Numbered from the stretch's first letter, positions 1-6,941 are shown. The stretch is DNA of 11,940 nucleotides from Candidatus Fonsibacter lacus (GCA_010021145.1 RGRP01000019.1:1-11940), one strand, 5' to 3'. Program-made: numbers and translations. The notes: a model not told the origin generated them from the letters alone.

Positions 1-583
1 GCGGAGCGCATACTAAAGCCCCTATCTCCATTAACGCCTGTGCAAATTGAGAAAAATTCTTTTTTGGTTTTATTTCTTTTAATTTTAAGAAAATAATTTT
101 TTTGAAATTTTTTTTATTATTTTTATAACCAAATAATCTAGCTACAAATCTTTCAACATTTCCATCTATGCCTATAAAATCTTCATCAAATGCAATAGCC
201 ATAATAGCTGATGCCGTATATTCACCTATTCCAGGAAAACTCTTCAAAATTTCATAATCGGCGGGAAGTATTCCTTCATATTCTGATTGAACTATTTTTG
301 CAGTATTAAGTAAATTTTTTGCTCGAGAATAATATCCAAGTCCTTGCCAAAGTTTATAGACTTTTTCTAAATTTGCTTTTGATAATTTTTTTAAATTTGG
401 AAACACTTTTATAAACTTATTAAAAAAAGGAATCACCGTTTTAACTTGAGTTTGCTGAAGCATAAATTCACTAACTAAAACTTTATAAATTCTATCCTTA
501 AAACCACGATATCTCCGCCATGGCAGATCCCTTTGATGATTATCGTACCAAGCAAGAATTTTATTTGATAAAACATTTTTCAT
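1..583 (-). CDS. mutY: A/G-specific adenine DNA glycosylase MutY (partial, C-terminal part beyond the left edge)
   Basis: MutY removes adenine mispaired with 8-oxoguanine or guanine, the first step of base excision repair of that lesion. Reading leftward from the ATG at 583-581, 194 codons are visible and stay open to the edge; MutY proteins are usually about 340-370 residues. The N-terminal HhH-GPD glycosylase domain is clear: LPWR near residue 20; SEFMLQQTQV with the catalytic glutamate at E39; QGLGYYSRAKNL; the helix-hairpin-helix PGIGEYTASAI; and IDGNVERFVAR with the catalytic aspartate at D140. The last residues, MEIGALVCAP, carry the first cysteine of the expected [4Fe-4S] cluster loop; the other three cysteines and the 8-oxoG recognition domain lie outside the window. 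No other usable start lies upstream before an in-frame TGA. The start codon overlaps that of the divergent DUF721 gene. Confidence 0.96.
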   Translation of the reverse strand, partial: MKNVLSNKILAWYDNHQRDLPWRRYRGFKDRIYKVLVSEFMLQQTQVKTVIPFFNKFIKVFPNLKKLSKANLEKVYKLWQGLGYYSRAKNLLNTAKIVQSEYEGILPADYEILKSFPGIGEYTASAIMAIAFDEDFIGIDGNVERFVARLFGYKNNKKNFKKIIFLKLKEIKPKKNFSQFAQALMEIGALVCAP

Positions 584-1028
584 GGTGATGGATAAATCTT
601 CAAATAAGTTATTTACTCAAGGTTTAAGACCTTTGCAGAGTTTATTACCAGAAAATGCTAAAAAAATACTAAAAAAAGACGGCTTTGTATATTTTGAAAT
701 AATTAAAAACTGGAAAAATATAGTTGGTGAAAAAATGTTTAAAGAAGTCACGCCTATCAAAATAAAAAAAATTAATAATGAAAATATTCTCTCAATCAAT
801 GTTAACAAAAATATAATGATAGAAATTGAATATTCTAGAGATCAAATCATTGAAAAAATTAATAGTTATCTTGGATTTAACGCTATTAATAAAATACAAG
901 TTATTTCTAAAAACTCTTCTTTTGAAGTAAAAAAGAAGAAAATTGTACTAAGTGAAAATATTTTAAAAAAAATAAATGAAATTAAAAGTAAAAATCTAAA
1001 AGAAATCTTTTTAAAATTAAATAAATAA
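582..1028 (+). CDS. dciA: DUF721 protein, DciA-like replicative helicase loader
   Basis: A 148-residue protein with the DUF721 pattern: a conserved W..IVG motif (NWKNIVGEKM, about residues 43-52), then TPIKI, a hydrophobic beta segment (ILSINVN), a helix with EIEYSRDQIIEKIN, and LGFNAINKIQVI. DUF721 proteins related to DciA are the ancestral bacterial loaders of the replicative helicase DnaB; this function is inferred from the family. The C-terminal 40 residues are lysine-rich and probably helical. The start is uncertain by two codons: ATG at 582 or ATG at 588, neither with a good ribosome binding site. The gene is divergent from mutY with no spacer, and 7 bases separate it from the next gene. 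The order mutY, DUF721, DsbA-like, smc recurs in alphaproteobacteria, which supports the assignment. Confidence 0.85.
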   Translation: MVMDKSSNKLFTQGLRPLQSLLPENAKKILKKDGFVYFEIIKNWKNIVGEKMFKEVTPIKIKKINNENILSINVNKNIMIEIEYSRDQIIEKINSYLGFNAINKIQVISKNSSFEVKKKKIVLSENILKKINEIKSKNLKEIFLKLNK

Positions 1029-1035
1029 AATTATT

Positions 1036-1641
1036 ATGATTGTAATAGGTAATTACTTAAAAAGAATCTTAATCCTAATTACTTTTATATTATTCAGTTC
1101 ATTATCTTATGGACAAAATAATGAAGAAATATTTATTGGAAATAAAAACGCAAAAATTGAAATTAAAATTTATAGTTCATTTACATGCCCCCATTGCGCT
1201 AACTTCCATAAGAATATCTATCCAAAATTAATAAAAGAATATGCAAGTAAAGATTTAATAAAAATTACTTTTAATGATTTTCCGCTTGATATTGCTGCAT
1301 TAAATGCATCAAAAATTGTTAGATGCTCATCAAAAGAATCAAGTATCTTGCTAATTGATGAGATTTATAAAAATCAAAATAGCTGGTCAGCGGGAGACAA
1401 AATAGAAGAAATTAATAAAAAATTATTTTTAATAGCTAATAAATTTAATTTATCTAATGAAAAGCTATTAAACTGCTTAAAGGACGAAAAGTTGGAAGAA
1501 AAAATTTTAAATGATAGAATTAATGGTCAAAAGAAATATTCTATCAACTCCACTCCTACTATTATTATTAATGAGAAAAAATTTGAAGGAAACCCTACTT
1601 TTGAAAATTTATCAAAAGAAATATCAAGAATATTAAAATGA
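1036..1641 (+). CDS. Secreted DsbA-like thiol:disulfide oxidoreductase
   Basis: A 201-residue exported thioredoxin-fold protein. Residues 1-26 form a signal peptide: a charged start with KR, a hydrophobic stretch LILITFILF, and a likely cleavage site after SYG. The active site is C51-P-H-C54 within SFTCPHCANFH, the CPHC dipeptide typical of DsbA. The cis-proline loop is STPT with P174, placed as expected near the C-terminus. The role is probably oxidation of cysteines in periplasmic proteins, or reduction or isomerisation if a different partner keeps it reduced; no DsbB is visible here. Two further cysteines, C97 and C147, lie in the inserted helical region and might form a second disulfide, as described for some alphaproteobacterial DsbA proteins. 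The ATG at 1036 fits the signal peptide. The stop overlaps the smc start by 4 bases (ATGA), suggesting translational coupling. Confidence 0.9.
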   Translation: MIVIGNYLKRILILITFILFSSLSYGQNNEEIFIGNKNAKIEIKIYSSFTCPHCANFHKNIYPKLIKEYASKDLIKITFNDFPLDIAALNASKIVRCSSKESSILLIDEIYKNQNSWSAGDKIEEINKKLFLIANKFNLSNEKLLNCLKDEKLEEKILNDRINGQKKYSINSTPTIIINEKKFEGNPTFENLSKEISRILK

Positions 1642-4280
1642 AATTTAAAAAATTAGATATTGTTGGTTTCAAATCTTTTGCTGATAGAACTCATTTGTTA
1701 ATTGAGGATGGTCTTACTGGGATTGTTGGCCCAAATGGTTGTGGAAAATCAAATATTGTTGAGGCTTTAAGATGGTGTATGGGAGAAACTTCTGCAAAAA
1801 GCCTTAGGGGTAGCGGAATGGAGGATGTAATATTCTCTGGAACATCAAATCGTCCTTCTAAAAATATCGCCGAGGTAAACATTCTTTTAGAAAATAATGA
1901 AAATATTCCTCAATTTAGAGACACGCCGGAAATAGAAGTTAAAAGGAGAATAGAAAAAGACAAAGGCTCAAGTTACTACATTAATGGAAAAGAAGTTCGA
2001 GCAAGAGATGTGCAAATATTATTTGCAGATCTTTCTACCGGGGCTCACTCCCCATCAATGGTAAGTCAGGGAAAGGTAGGTTCTTTAATTACTGCAAAGC
2101 CTACTGACAGAAGAGCAATATTAGAAGAGGCCGCTGGCATTGGAGGACTTCATGCGAGAAGACATGAGGCAGAGTTAAGATTGAGTGCTGCTGAAAATAA
2201 CCTAAAAAAAGCAGACGATATAATGAAGCAGATCGAGCTTCAGTTAAAAAATTTATTAAAGCAGGCAGAAGAGGCTTCTAGATACAAAACAATATCAAAT
2301 GATATAAAAAAAAATGAAGCATTGCTTTCTTATTTAAAAATTCAAGAGATTAATAAAGAACTCAAAGAAAGCCTAGAAGGGCTAAATGAAATTGATGATG
2401 ATATTAGCGCGGTAACAATTGAAAAAAATTATAGCAGCGAACTATTAGAAACTGAGAATAAAAGGATTAAACCTCTAAGAAATGACTTTGCAGAAATCAC
2501 GAGCAAACTACAAAGATTAAATTTAGAATATGAAGATTTATTTAAGCAAGAACAAAGAACCAAAGAAGAATCAGAAAAACTGAGAATTGATCTAAAAAAC
2601 ACTAGCGATGACCTGCAAAGCGAAAATATTAATATTAATAATGCCAACTCTAATATTAAGCGATTAACAGAAGAGAAAACTGAAATTCTTGAATTTGAAA
2701 AAACATATTATGAAATTGAAAATAAAACTAATAATGATTTTAAAAAGATTTCAGAAGAATTAAATCTTGAACAAAAAGCACTAGAAACTCTATCAGAAAA
2801 AATATTTGCAAATATTGGAAATACTGAAACTAAAAATGCTATTAATAATTATTTAAATTATTTTAAAAATTTTAGTAATAGCCAGTGTAAAATATTAAAT
2901 GAGACTATAAATAACTTTGAAAATATTGAATCGCAAAAAATTAAACAAAATTTAAAAAATATTCTAAATAGTTTTGAAGAAAGTTCTAAAAATATCGAAG
3001 ATTTATACAATTTAATTAAAAAAGATAATCAAGAATTATCATCTTTTAATAAGGAAGATGCAAAAAACGAATTCACAAAAAAAACTTTTTTACTAAAAGA
3101 ATTGCAAGAAAAATATGCAATATTTTTAAGTAAGTATGAAACTATAAAAAATGACTCTATTAAAAGAAAAGAAAGAATTAAGAGCATCGATACTGAAATA
3201 GATAACTGGCGTAATTTAGAACAAAACTCAAAAACAAAATCAGAAAGTCTTTTATCTAGATTAAAAAACTTAGAAAAAGAAATTGCAAAAATTCAGATAA
3301 AGCCTAGTGAAATTGGGGAACAAAAAGGTTTTTACCAGGAAAATATAAAAAATACTGAAGAAGCTAGAACAAAAATTAGTTTAGAGATTGAGGTTGCAGA
3401 AAACAAAATCACAGAAATTAATAAGGTATTAACAGATATTAATGAAAAGGTTCTGACTGGTCGTGAGAAAAAAGTTCGTTTTGAAACGCTTATAGATAAT
3501 CATAAAGTGAAAATATCAGAGCTGGAAAATAAGGTTAAAGAAGATTTTAAATGCTCAATAGATGATCTTTTAAATGAAGAAGATAAGTTGTCTATTGAAA
3601 AAACTAGTATTGAAAAAATCGAGAATTCACTAAAAAATCTTAAAGATGAAAGAGATAATATGGGCGCCGTAAATTTAAGAGCGGATGATGAAACTAAAAA
3701 TCTTGAAAATCAAATAAATAAAATGATGGAGGATAGAAAAGATCTTCTGGCTGGAATTTTAAAATTAAAATCTAGTATTAATGAATTAAATCAAAAAGGA
3801 CGTGAAAAACTTATAGATGCTTATGATAAAGTGGGAAGAAAATTTAATGATGTGTATACAAAATTATTTGGAGGAGGAAATGCTAGACTTGAACTAATAG
3901 AATCTGACGACCCTTTAGAAGCTGGTTTAGAGCTTTTGGTAAGTCCCCCAGGAAAGAAATTACAATCAATTACTTTGCTTTCAGGTGGCGAACAGGCTTT
4001 GACCGCTATGGCTTTAATATTTGCCGTATTCTTAATTAATCCTGCTCCTATTTGTATTCTTGATGAGGTAGATGCTCCACTTGATGATGCAAACGTAACA
4101 AGATTTTGTTCATTAATTGAAGAGTTAACAAAAATTACAGAAACAAAATTTATAGTTATCACTCACCATGCTTTAACAATGTCTAGAATGAATAGATTAT
4201 ATGGAGTTACAATGGCTGAGAGAGGCGTAAGTCAATTAGTTGCTGTTGATCTTGAAAAAGCCGAAGAAATGGTAGCTTAA
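1638..4280 (+). CDS. smc: Chromosome segregation ATPase SMC, short form without a recognisable hinge
   Basis: SMC dimers organise and segregate the chromosome by ATP-driven DNA loop handling, normally with ScpA and ScpB (not in this window). The N-terminal head has Walker A G31-PNGCGK-S38, the arginine finger R57 in KSLRG, the Q-loop around Q144, and the block RRAILEEAAGIGGLHARRHEAE, typical of alphaproteobacterial SMC. The C-terminal head has MGAVNLRA, the ABC signature LLSGGEQ (S782-Q786), Walker B ILDE (D809, E810), the D-loop APLDD, and the switch histidines H843/H844. Between them, about residues 170-700 are coiled coil. The protein has 880 residues, against about 1150-1190 for usual bacterial SMC. 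The centre (about 350-480) has one glycine and no proline, and no hinge motif is visible. The reading frame is intact. The gene overlaps the DsbA-like gene by 4 bases and ends 6 bases before atpI. Confidence 0.96.
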   Translation: MKFKKLDIVGFKSFADRTHLLIEDGLTGIVGPNGCGKSNIVEALRWCMGETSAKSLRGSGMEDVIFSGTSNRPSKNIAEVNILLENNENIPQFRDTPEIEVKRRIEKDKGSSYYINGKEVRARDVQILFADLSTGAHSPSMVSQGKVGSLITAKPTDRRAILEEAAGIGGLHARRHEAELRLSAAENNLKKADDIMKQIELQLKNLLKQAEEASRYKTISNDIKKNEALLSYLKIQEINKELKESLEGLNEIDDDISAVTIEKNYSSELLETENKRIKPLRNDFAEITSKLQRLNLEYEDLFKQEQRTKEESEKLRIDLKNTSDDLQSENININNANSNIKRLTEEKTEILEFEKTYYEIENKTNNDFKKISEELNLEQKALETLSEKIFANIGNTETKNAINNYLNYFKNFSNSQCKILNETINNFENIESQKIKQNLKNILNSFEESSKNIEDLYNLIKKDNQELSSFNKEDAKNEFTKKTFLLKELQEKYAIFLSKYETIKNDSIKRKERIKSIDTEIDNWRNLEQNSKTKSESLLSRLKNLEKEIAKIQIKPSEIGEQKGFYQENIKNTEEARTKISLEIEVAENKITEINKVLTDINEKVLTGREKKVRFETLIDNHKVKISELENKVKEDFKCSIDDLLNEEDKLSIEKTSIEKIENSLKNLKDERDNMGAVNLRADDETKNLENQINKMMEDRKDLLAGILKLKSSINELNQKGREKLIDAYDKVGRKFNDVYTKLFGGGNARLELIESDDPLEAGLELLVSPPGKKLQSITLLSGGEQALTAMALIFAVFLINPAPICILDEVDAPLDDANVTRFCSLIEELTKITETKFIVITHHALTMSRMNRLYGVTMAERGVSQLVAVDLEKAEEMVA

Positions 4281-4286
4281 AGATCA

Positions 4287-4559
4287 ATGTCAGAATTTGA
4301 CGATCTTAAAAAAAAAATCGAATTAACTAAAAATAAAAATAAGATTAATTTATCTAAAAATAATAACAATATACTAGGGTTAGCATTTAGAATTAGTACG
4401 GAACTTGTTGCGGCAGTTTTTGTCGCAACTTTTATTGGTTATTACCTAGACAAATGGTTAGGAACTAAGCCAATTTTTATAATAATTCTATTTATAGTTG
4501 GTATTGCCGCTGGAATATTTAATGTTGTGCGATCTGCAAAAATGATTAATAAAGGCTAA
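4287..4559 (+). CDS. atpI: ATP synthase accessory protein I (AtpI/AtpZ type)
   Basis: A 90-residue membrane protein at the head of the F0 gene group. A lysine- and asparagine-rich cytoplasmic N-terminus of about 28 residues is followed by two membrane segments, roughly 29-52 (GLAFRISTELVAAVFVATF) and 62-80 (KPIFIIILFIVGIAAGIFN). A short loop containing GYYLDKWLGT separates them, which is the conserved element of this family. Proteins of this type are implicated in assembly of the c-ring or in magnesium supply; they are not part of the finished enzyme. The start is the ATG 6 bases after the smc stop, with only a weak purine stretch (AAAGA) before it. Four bases separate it from atpB. The small distance on both sides suggests that smc and the F0 genes share a transcript. 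Confidence 0.9.
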   Translation: MSEFDDLKKKIELTKNKNKINLSKNNNNILGLAFRISTELVAAVFVATFIGYYLDKWLGTKPIFIIILFIVGIAAGIFNVVRSAKMINKG

Positions 4560-4563
4560 ATTT

Positions 4564-5298
4564 ATGGCAACTAATCCAATGCATCAATTTGAAGTTCACA
4601 GAATAGGACCATCCCTATCTATCAATGGAATTGATCTTTCGTTTACAAATTCAAGTCTTTTTATGCTGATTAGTTCAATTTTAATAATTATTTTTTTTAT
4701 TGCAGGAACAAGAAGAGTTAATATTGTTCCTGGAAAGATCCAGTTGCTCAATGAATTAGTCTTTAATTTTATTTCTAAAATGATTAACGAAACTGTCGGT
4801 CCAACCGCTAGACCATACTTTCCATTTATCTTAACTATATTTTTATTTATTTTAACTTTAAATATGATTGGTCTATTGCCATACGCCTTCACTGTTACAA
4901 GTCAGATAATCATTACATTTTTTCTTGCAATTGTAATATTTTTTGGAGTAACCATAATTGGATTTGCAAAAAATGGTATTGGATTTTTAAAAATATTTGC
5001 TCCTTCAGGGGTCCCTATCTTTTTATTTCCCATCATAGTTGCAATTGAAATTATATCTTTTTTAAGTAGACCTGTAAGTTTGTCGGTTCGTTTGTTTGCA
5101 AACATGCTTGCAGGGCATACAATGCTTAAAGTTTTTGGCGGTTTTGTTGTAAGTTTAGGTATTGTTGGAGGATGGTTGCCTTTAAGCTTTTCTGTTGCTT
5201 TAACAGCACTAGAAATGTTGGTAGCTTTCTTACAAGCTTATGTTTTTGCAGTTTTATCGTGTATTTATTTAAATGATGCTTTAAATATGCATCACTAA
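4564..5298 (+). CDS. atpB: ATP synthase F0 subunit a
   Basis: Subunit a provides the two proton half-channels next to the c-ring. The 244-residue product has five or six hydrophobic membrane segments and the alphaproteobacterial N-terminus MHQFEVH. The essential arginine is R176 in SLSVRLFANMLAGHTMLKV. Around it, H185 occupies the place of E219 in the E. coli protein and E217 the place of E. coli H245, with Q224 matching Q252. This exchange of histidine and glutamate is the arrangement seen in alphaproteobacteria and mitochondria, which supports the lineage. It lies 4 bases after atpI and 31 bases before atpE. No convincing Shine-Dalgarno sequence precedes the ATG at 4564. The product ends in YLNDALNMHH, a normal C-terminus, so the gene is complete. 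Confidence 0.97.
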   Translation: MATNPMHQFEVHRIGPSLSINGIDLSFTNSSLFMLISSILIIIFFIAGTRRVNIVPGKIQLLNELVFNFISKMINETVGPTARPYFPFILTIFLFILTLNMIGLLPYAFTVTSQIIITFFLAIVIFFGVTIIGFAKNGIGFLKIFAPSGVPIFLFPIIVAIEIISFLSRPVSLSVRLFANMLAGHTMLKVFGGFVVSLGIVGGWLPLSFSVALTALEMLVAFLQAYVFAVLSCIYLNDALNMHH

Positions 5299-5317
5299 AA
5301 ATTAACAACTAACAAAA

Positions 5318-5329
5318 AAGGAGAAAAAA
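5318..5329 (+). promoter_or_regulatory. Strong ribosome binding site of atpE
   Basis: The sequence AAAGGAGAAAAAA directly precedes the atpE ATG, with GGAG at 5320-5323 and 6 bases between it and the start codon. It is the only textbook Shine-Dalgarno sequence I can find before any gene in this window. A strong site here fits the need for about ten c subunits per enzyme against one a and one each of b and b'. Confidence 0.85.
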
Positions 5330-5557
5330 ATGGAACTAGCAGCAGCAAAAATGATAGGAGCTGGATTAGCAGCAATAGCTTTGGCTGGAGTTGGTGTCGG
5401 TATGGGAACAATATTTGGTAACTATTTATCGGCAGCTATAAGAAATCCTTCAGCAGCTCAAAAACAATTTCCTACTTTATTATTGGGATTTGCGCTTACA
5501 GAAGCTATTGGTTTATTTGCTTTAGTTATTGCTCTTTTAATACTTTTTGCATTTTAA
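5330..5557 (+). CDS. atpE: ATP synthase F0 subunit c (proteolipid of the rotor ring)
   Basis: A 75-residue hairpin protein that forms the rotating c-ring. The first helix has the packing motif GVGVGMG (about 20-26). The polar loop is R38-N39-P40, which contacts the gamma/epsilon stalk. The second helix carries the ion-binding carboxylate E58 in FALTEAIGLFALV. The residue after E58 is alanine, not serine or threonine, and no glutamine stands at the matching position of helix 1, so proton rather than sodium coupling is expected. The ATG at 5330 is fixed by the strong ribosome binding site. It is preceded by a 31-base spacer and followed by a 35-base spacer holding an AT-only inverted repeat, so this gene is more isolated than its F0 neighbours. 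Confidence 0.97.
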   Translation: MELAAAKMIGAGLAAIALAGVGVGMGTIFGNYLSAAIRNPSAAQKQFPTLLLGFALTEAIGLFALVIALLILFAF

Positions 5558-5582
5558 TTATTAAAATTAATTAATTTAATAA
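5558..5582 (+). repeat. AT-only inverted repeat between atpE and atpF'
   Basis: Immediately after the atpE stop, TTATTAAA (5558-5565) and its exact reverse complement TTTAATAA (5575-5582) flank a 9-base centre ATTAATTAA. The hairpin would have 8 A-T pairs only. It lacks a GC stem and a U-tract, so it is not a standard terminator. It might mark an RNA processing or stability point after atpE, or be chance in such AT-rich DNA. Confidence 0.4.
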
Positions 5583-5592
5583 TTCTTAAGTA

Positions 5593-6171
5593 ATGAAGAA
5601 CAAAAGTTTAGCTATTATAATTTATTTGCTGTTTTTTAATAAAATAGCACTTGCCAAAGAAGGTATGCCTCAACTGAACCCTGAGTTTTGGTTATCGCAA
5701 ATCTTTTGGTTAACTATAATTTTCATAATACTATATTTTTTAATTCAAAAGTTCTTCGGTCCTAAACTATTTGCGTTGATAGACTCAAGAACAAATTATA
5801 TTAAATCACTATTGGAAGAGGCTGACCTTTATAAAAATCAAATTCAAAAATTAGAAAATGAATATAATGTAATTATTGCTGAGGCAAAAAACGAAGCTAA
5901 AAAGATTTCTATAAAATTAAAAAATGATTTTAATGATAAAATTTCTTCTAAAAGAAAAGAATTTGAAAATGTTCTAAATGTAGAAACTCTTAAGGCTGAA
6001 CAAGAGATAAATAATTTTAAAAAACAAACATTAGAAAATATTCAAAATATAGCTGGTGATTTCTCTAAAGAATTAATAGAGAAAATAACTGGAACTTCCC
6101 CAAATAGCAGCAATCTCAACGCTGTTATTTTGGAAATATCAAATAAAGAAAAAAAATCTCAATATGTTTGA
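5593..6171 (+). CDS. atpF': ATP synthase F0 subunit b' (second stator subunit)
   Basis: One of two unlike b-type stator subunits that hold the catalytic head against rotation; having both b and b' is typical of alphaproteobacteria and photosynthetic bacteria. The conserved segment GMPQLNPEFWLSQIFW (about 24-39) leads into a membrane helix (about 36-52), followed by FGPKL and a long charged helix to residue 192. The first 21 residues form a separate hydrophobic stretch ending in ALA before KEG, resembling a cleavable signal peptide, which would place the N-terminus in the periplasm. The start is ATG 5593, with no good ribosome binding site. The last 8 bases overlap the start of atpF, suggesting coupled synthesis of the two stator subunits. 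Confidence 0.93.
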   Translation: MKNKSLAIIIYLLFFNKIALAKEGMPQLNPEFWLSQIFWLTIIFIILYFLIQKFFGPKLFALIDSRTNYIKSLLEEADLYKNQIQKLENEYNVIIAEAKNEAKKISIKLKNDFNDKISSKRKEFENVLNVETLKAEQEINNFKKQTLENIQNIAGDFSKELIEKITGTSPNSSNLNAVILEISNKEKKSQYV

Positions 6172-6661
6172 TGCAACTTTTTGGGTAGCTGTATCGTTTG
6201 TGATTTTCTGCCTAATAATAATCTATAAAAAAATTCCTCAGATAATTAACAATTTATTAGATAATAAAATTAATGAAATTAAATCAGAGATAGACAATGC
6301 AAAAAATTTAAAAATTGAAAGCGAACAATTACTAAAAAAATATAAGACAAAATTAGAAGAAGCCCGTACAGAAAGTAATAAAATTATAAATAGTGAAAAA
6401 AATGAAACTGAAATTTTTATTAAAGAATCAGAAAATAAATTTGAACAATTAATTATTCATAAAAAAAAATCATTGGAACAAAAATTAGATCAAATGAAGA
6501 TTAAAGCAATCAAGGATATCCAAAATATATCCAATAAAATTGCTCTGGAAGCAGTAAAAAAAATTATATCAAATTCTCCTAATGATGAAAAAATGAAATC
6601 TATTAATCAAAAAAACCTAGAAAAAATTTTTGTTAACTTAAAAGATACTAAAACTTCTTAA
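6164..6661 (+). CDS. atpF: ATP synthase F0 subunit b
   Basis: The 165-residue partner of b' in the peripheral stalk. A single membrane segment lies at about residues 4-22 (ATFWVAVSFVIFCLIIIYK), followed by KIPQIINNLLDNKINEIKSEI, which matches the b-subunit pattern after the membrane helix, and then a continuous highly charged helix to the C-terminus that binds b' and the delta subunit. The start at 6164 overlaps the end of atpF' by 8 bases in a different frame. This is the last gene of the plus-strand block; the F1 genes (atpHAGDC) are not here, as expected for alphaproteobacteria, where F0 and F1 operons are separate. The stop overlaps the stop of the convergent CDGSH gene by 4 bases, and no terminator is seen. 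Confidence 0.93.
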   Translation: MFDATFWVAVSFVIFCLIIIYKKIPQIINNLLDNKINEIKSEIDNAKNLKIESEQLLKKYKTKLEEARTESNKIINSEKNETEIFIKESENKFEQLIIHKKKSLEQKLDQMKIKAIKDIQNISNKIALEAVKKIISNSPNDEKMKSINQKNLEKIFVNLKDTKTS

Positions 6662-6897
6662 CTTTTAGAGTGAGATCCATCACAAAAAGGTTTTTTATTA
6701 GTCTTTTTGCACCCACATAAAAAATAAGATTTATCCTCCTGAACTGAAAATTTCATAGGCACGAGTCTTGTTGCCTTATGAGAACCGTCACAAAAAATAC
6801 CATCTTTAGAAAGTCCACAGGCGCACCAGTAATAATCTTTACCTTTTTCTAAATGAATTTTTATTGGATTTTTATTTTTATTAATTTTTTCTTGCAT
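6658..6897 (-). CDS. Small iron-sulfur protein with two CDGSH motifs
   Basis: A 79-residue protein with two CDGSH iron-sulfur motifs, each expected to bind a [2Fe-2S] cluster through three cysteines and one histidine. The first is C25, C27, C36 and H40 (CACGLSKDGIFCDGSH); the second is C61, C63, C72 and H76 (CGCKKTNKKPFCDGSH). The second fits the consensus fully; in the first the usual proline two residues before the third cysteine is isoleucine. Between them is KATRLVPMKFSVQEDKSYFLC, the linker type of two-motif members such as the mitochondrial CISD3 class. No membrane segment or signal peptide is present, so it should be cytoplasmic. Proteins of this family are proposed to act in cluster or electron transfer; the exact role is unknown. 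It is convergent with atpF and divergent from ispH. Confidence 0.93.
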   Translation of the reverse strand: MQEKINKNKNPIKIHLEKGKDYYWCACGLSKDGIFCDGSHKATRLVPMKFSVQEDKSYFLCGCKKTNKKPFCDGSHSKS

Positions 6898-6905
6898 AAT
6901 TTTAT

Positions 6906-6941
6906 AGCATAAATTGTATCTTAAGTTATTTCAATGAACAA
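6906..6941 (-). promoter_or_regulatory. Possible promoter of the CDGSH gene
   Basis: Two overlapping candidates on the minus strand, each with 17-base spacing. One is TTGTTC (6941-6936) with TACAAT (6918-6913). The other is TTGAAA (6934-6929) with TATGCT (6911-6906), which would give an almost leaderless mRNA. AT richness makes chance matches likely. Confidence 0.35.

Noticed and set aside
3821..4162. 113-residue open frame on the minus strand within smc
   Set aside because: It lies fully over the SMC signature and Walker B region and resembles no family; it is an opposite-strand shadow.
1638..4280. smc as a broken or frameshifted gene because of its short length
   Set aside because: One open frame runs from the N-terminal head to the C-terminal head with all motifs in place; the shortness is in the middle and in frame. 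An in-frame assembly deletion cannot be excluded from sequence alone.
4596..5308. Three minus-strand open frames over atpB
   Set aside because: They are mirror images of hydrophobic atpB coding sequence, with no ribosome binding site or family resemblance.
5558..5592. Intrinsic terminator after atpE
   Set aside because: The inverted repeat has no G-C pair and no following U-tract, and atpF' and atpF lie directly downstream in the same functional group.
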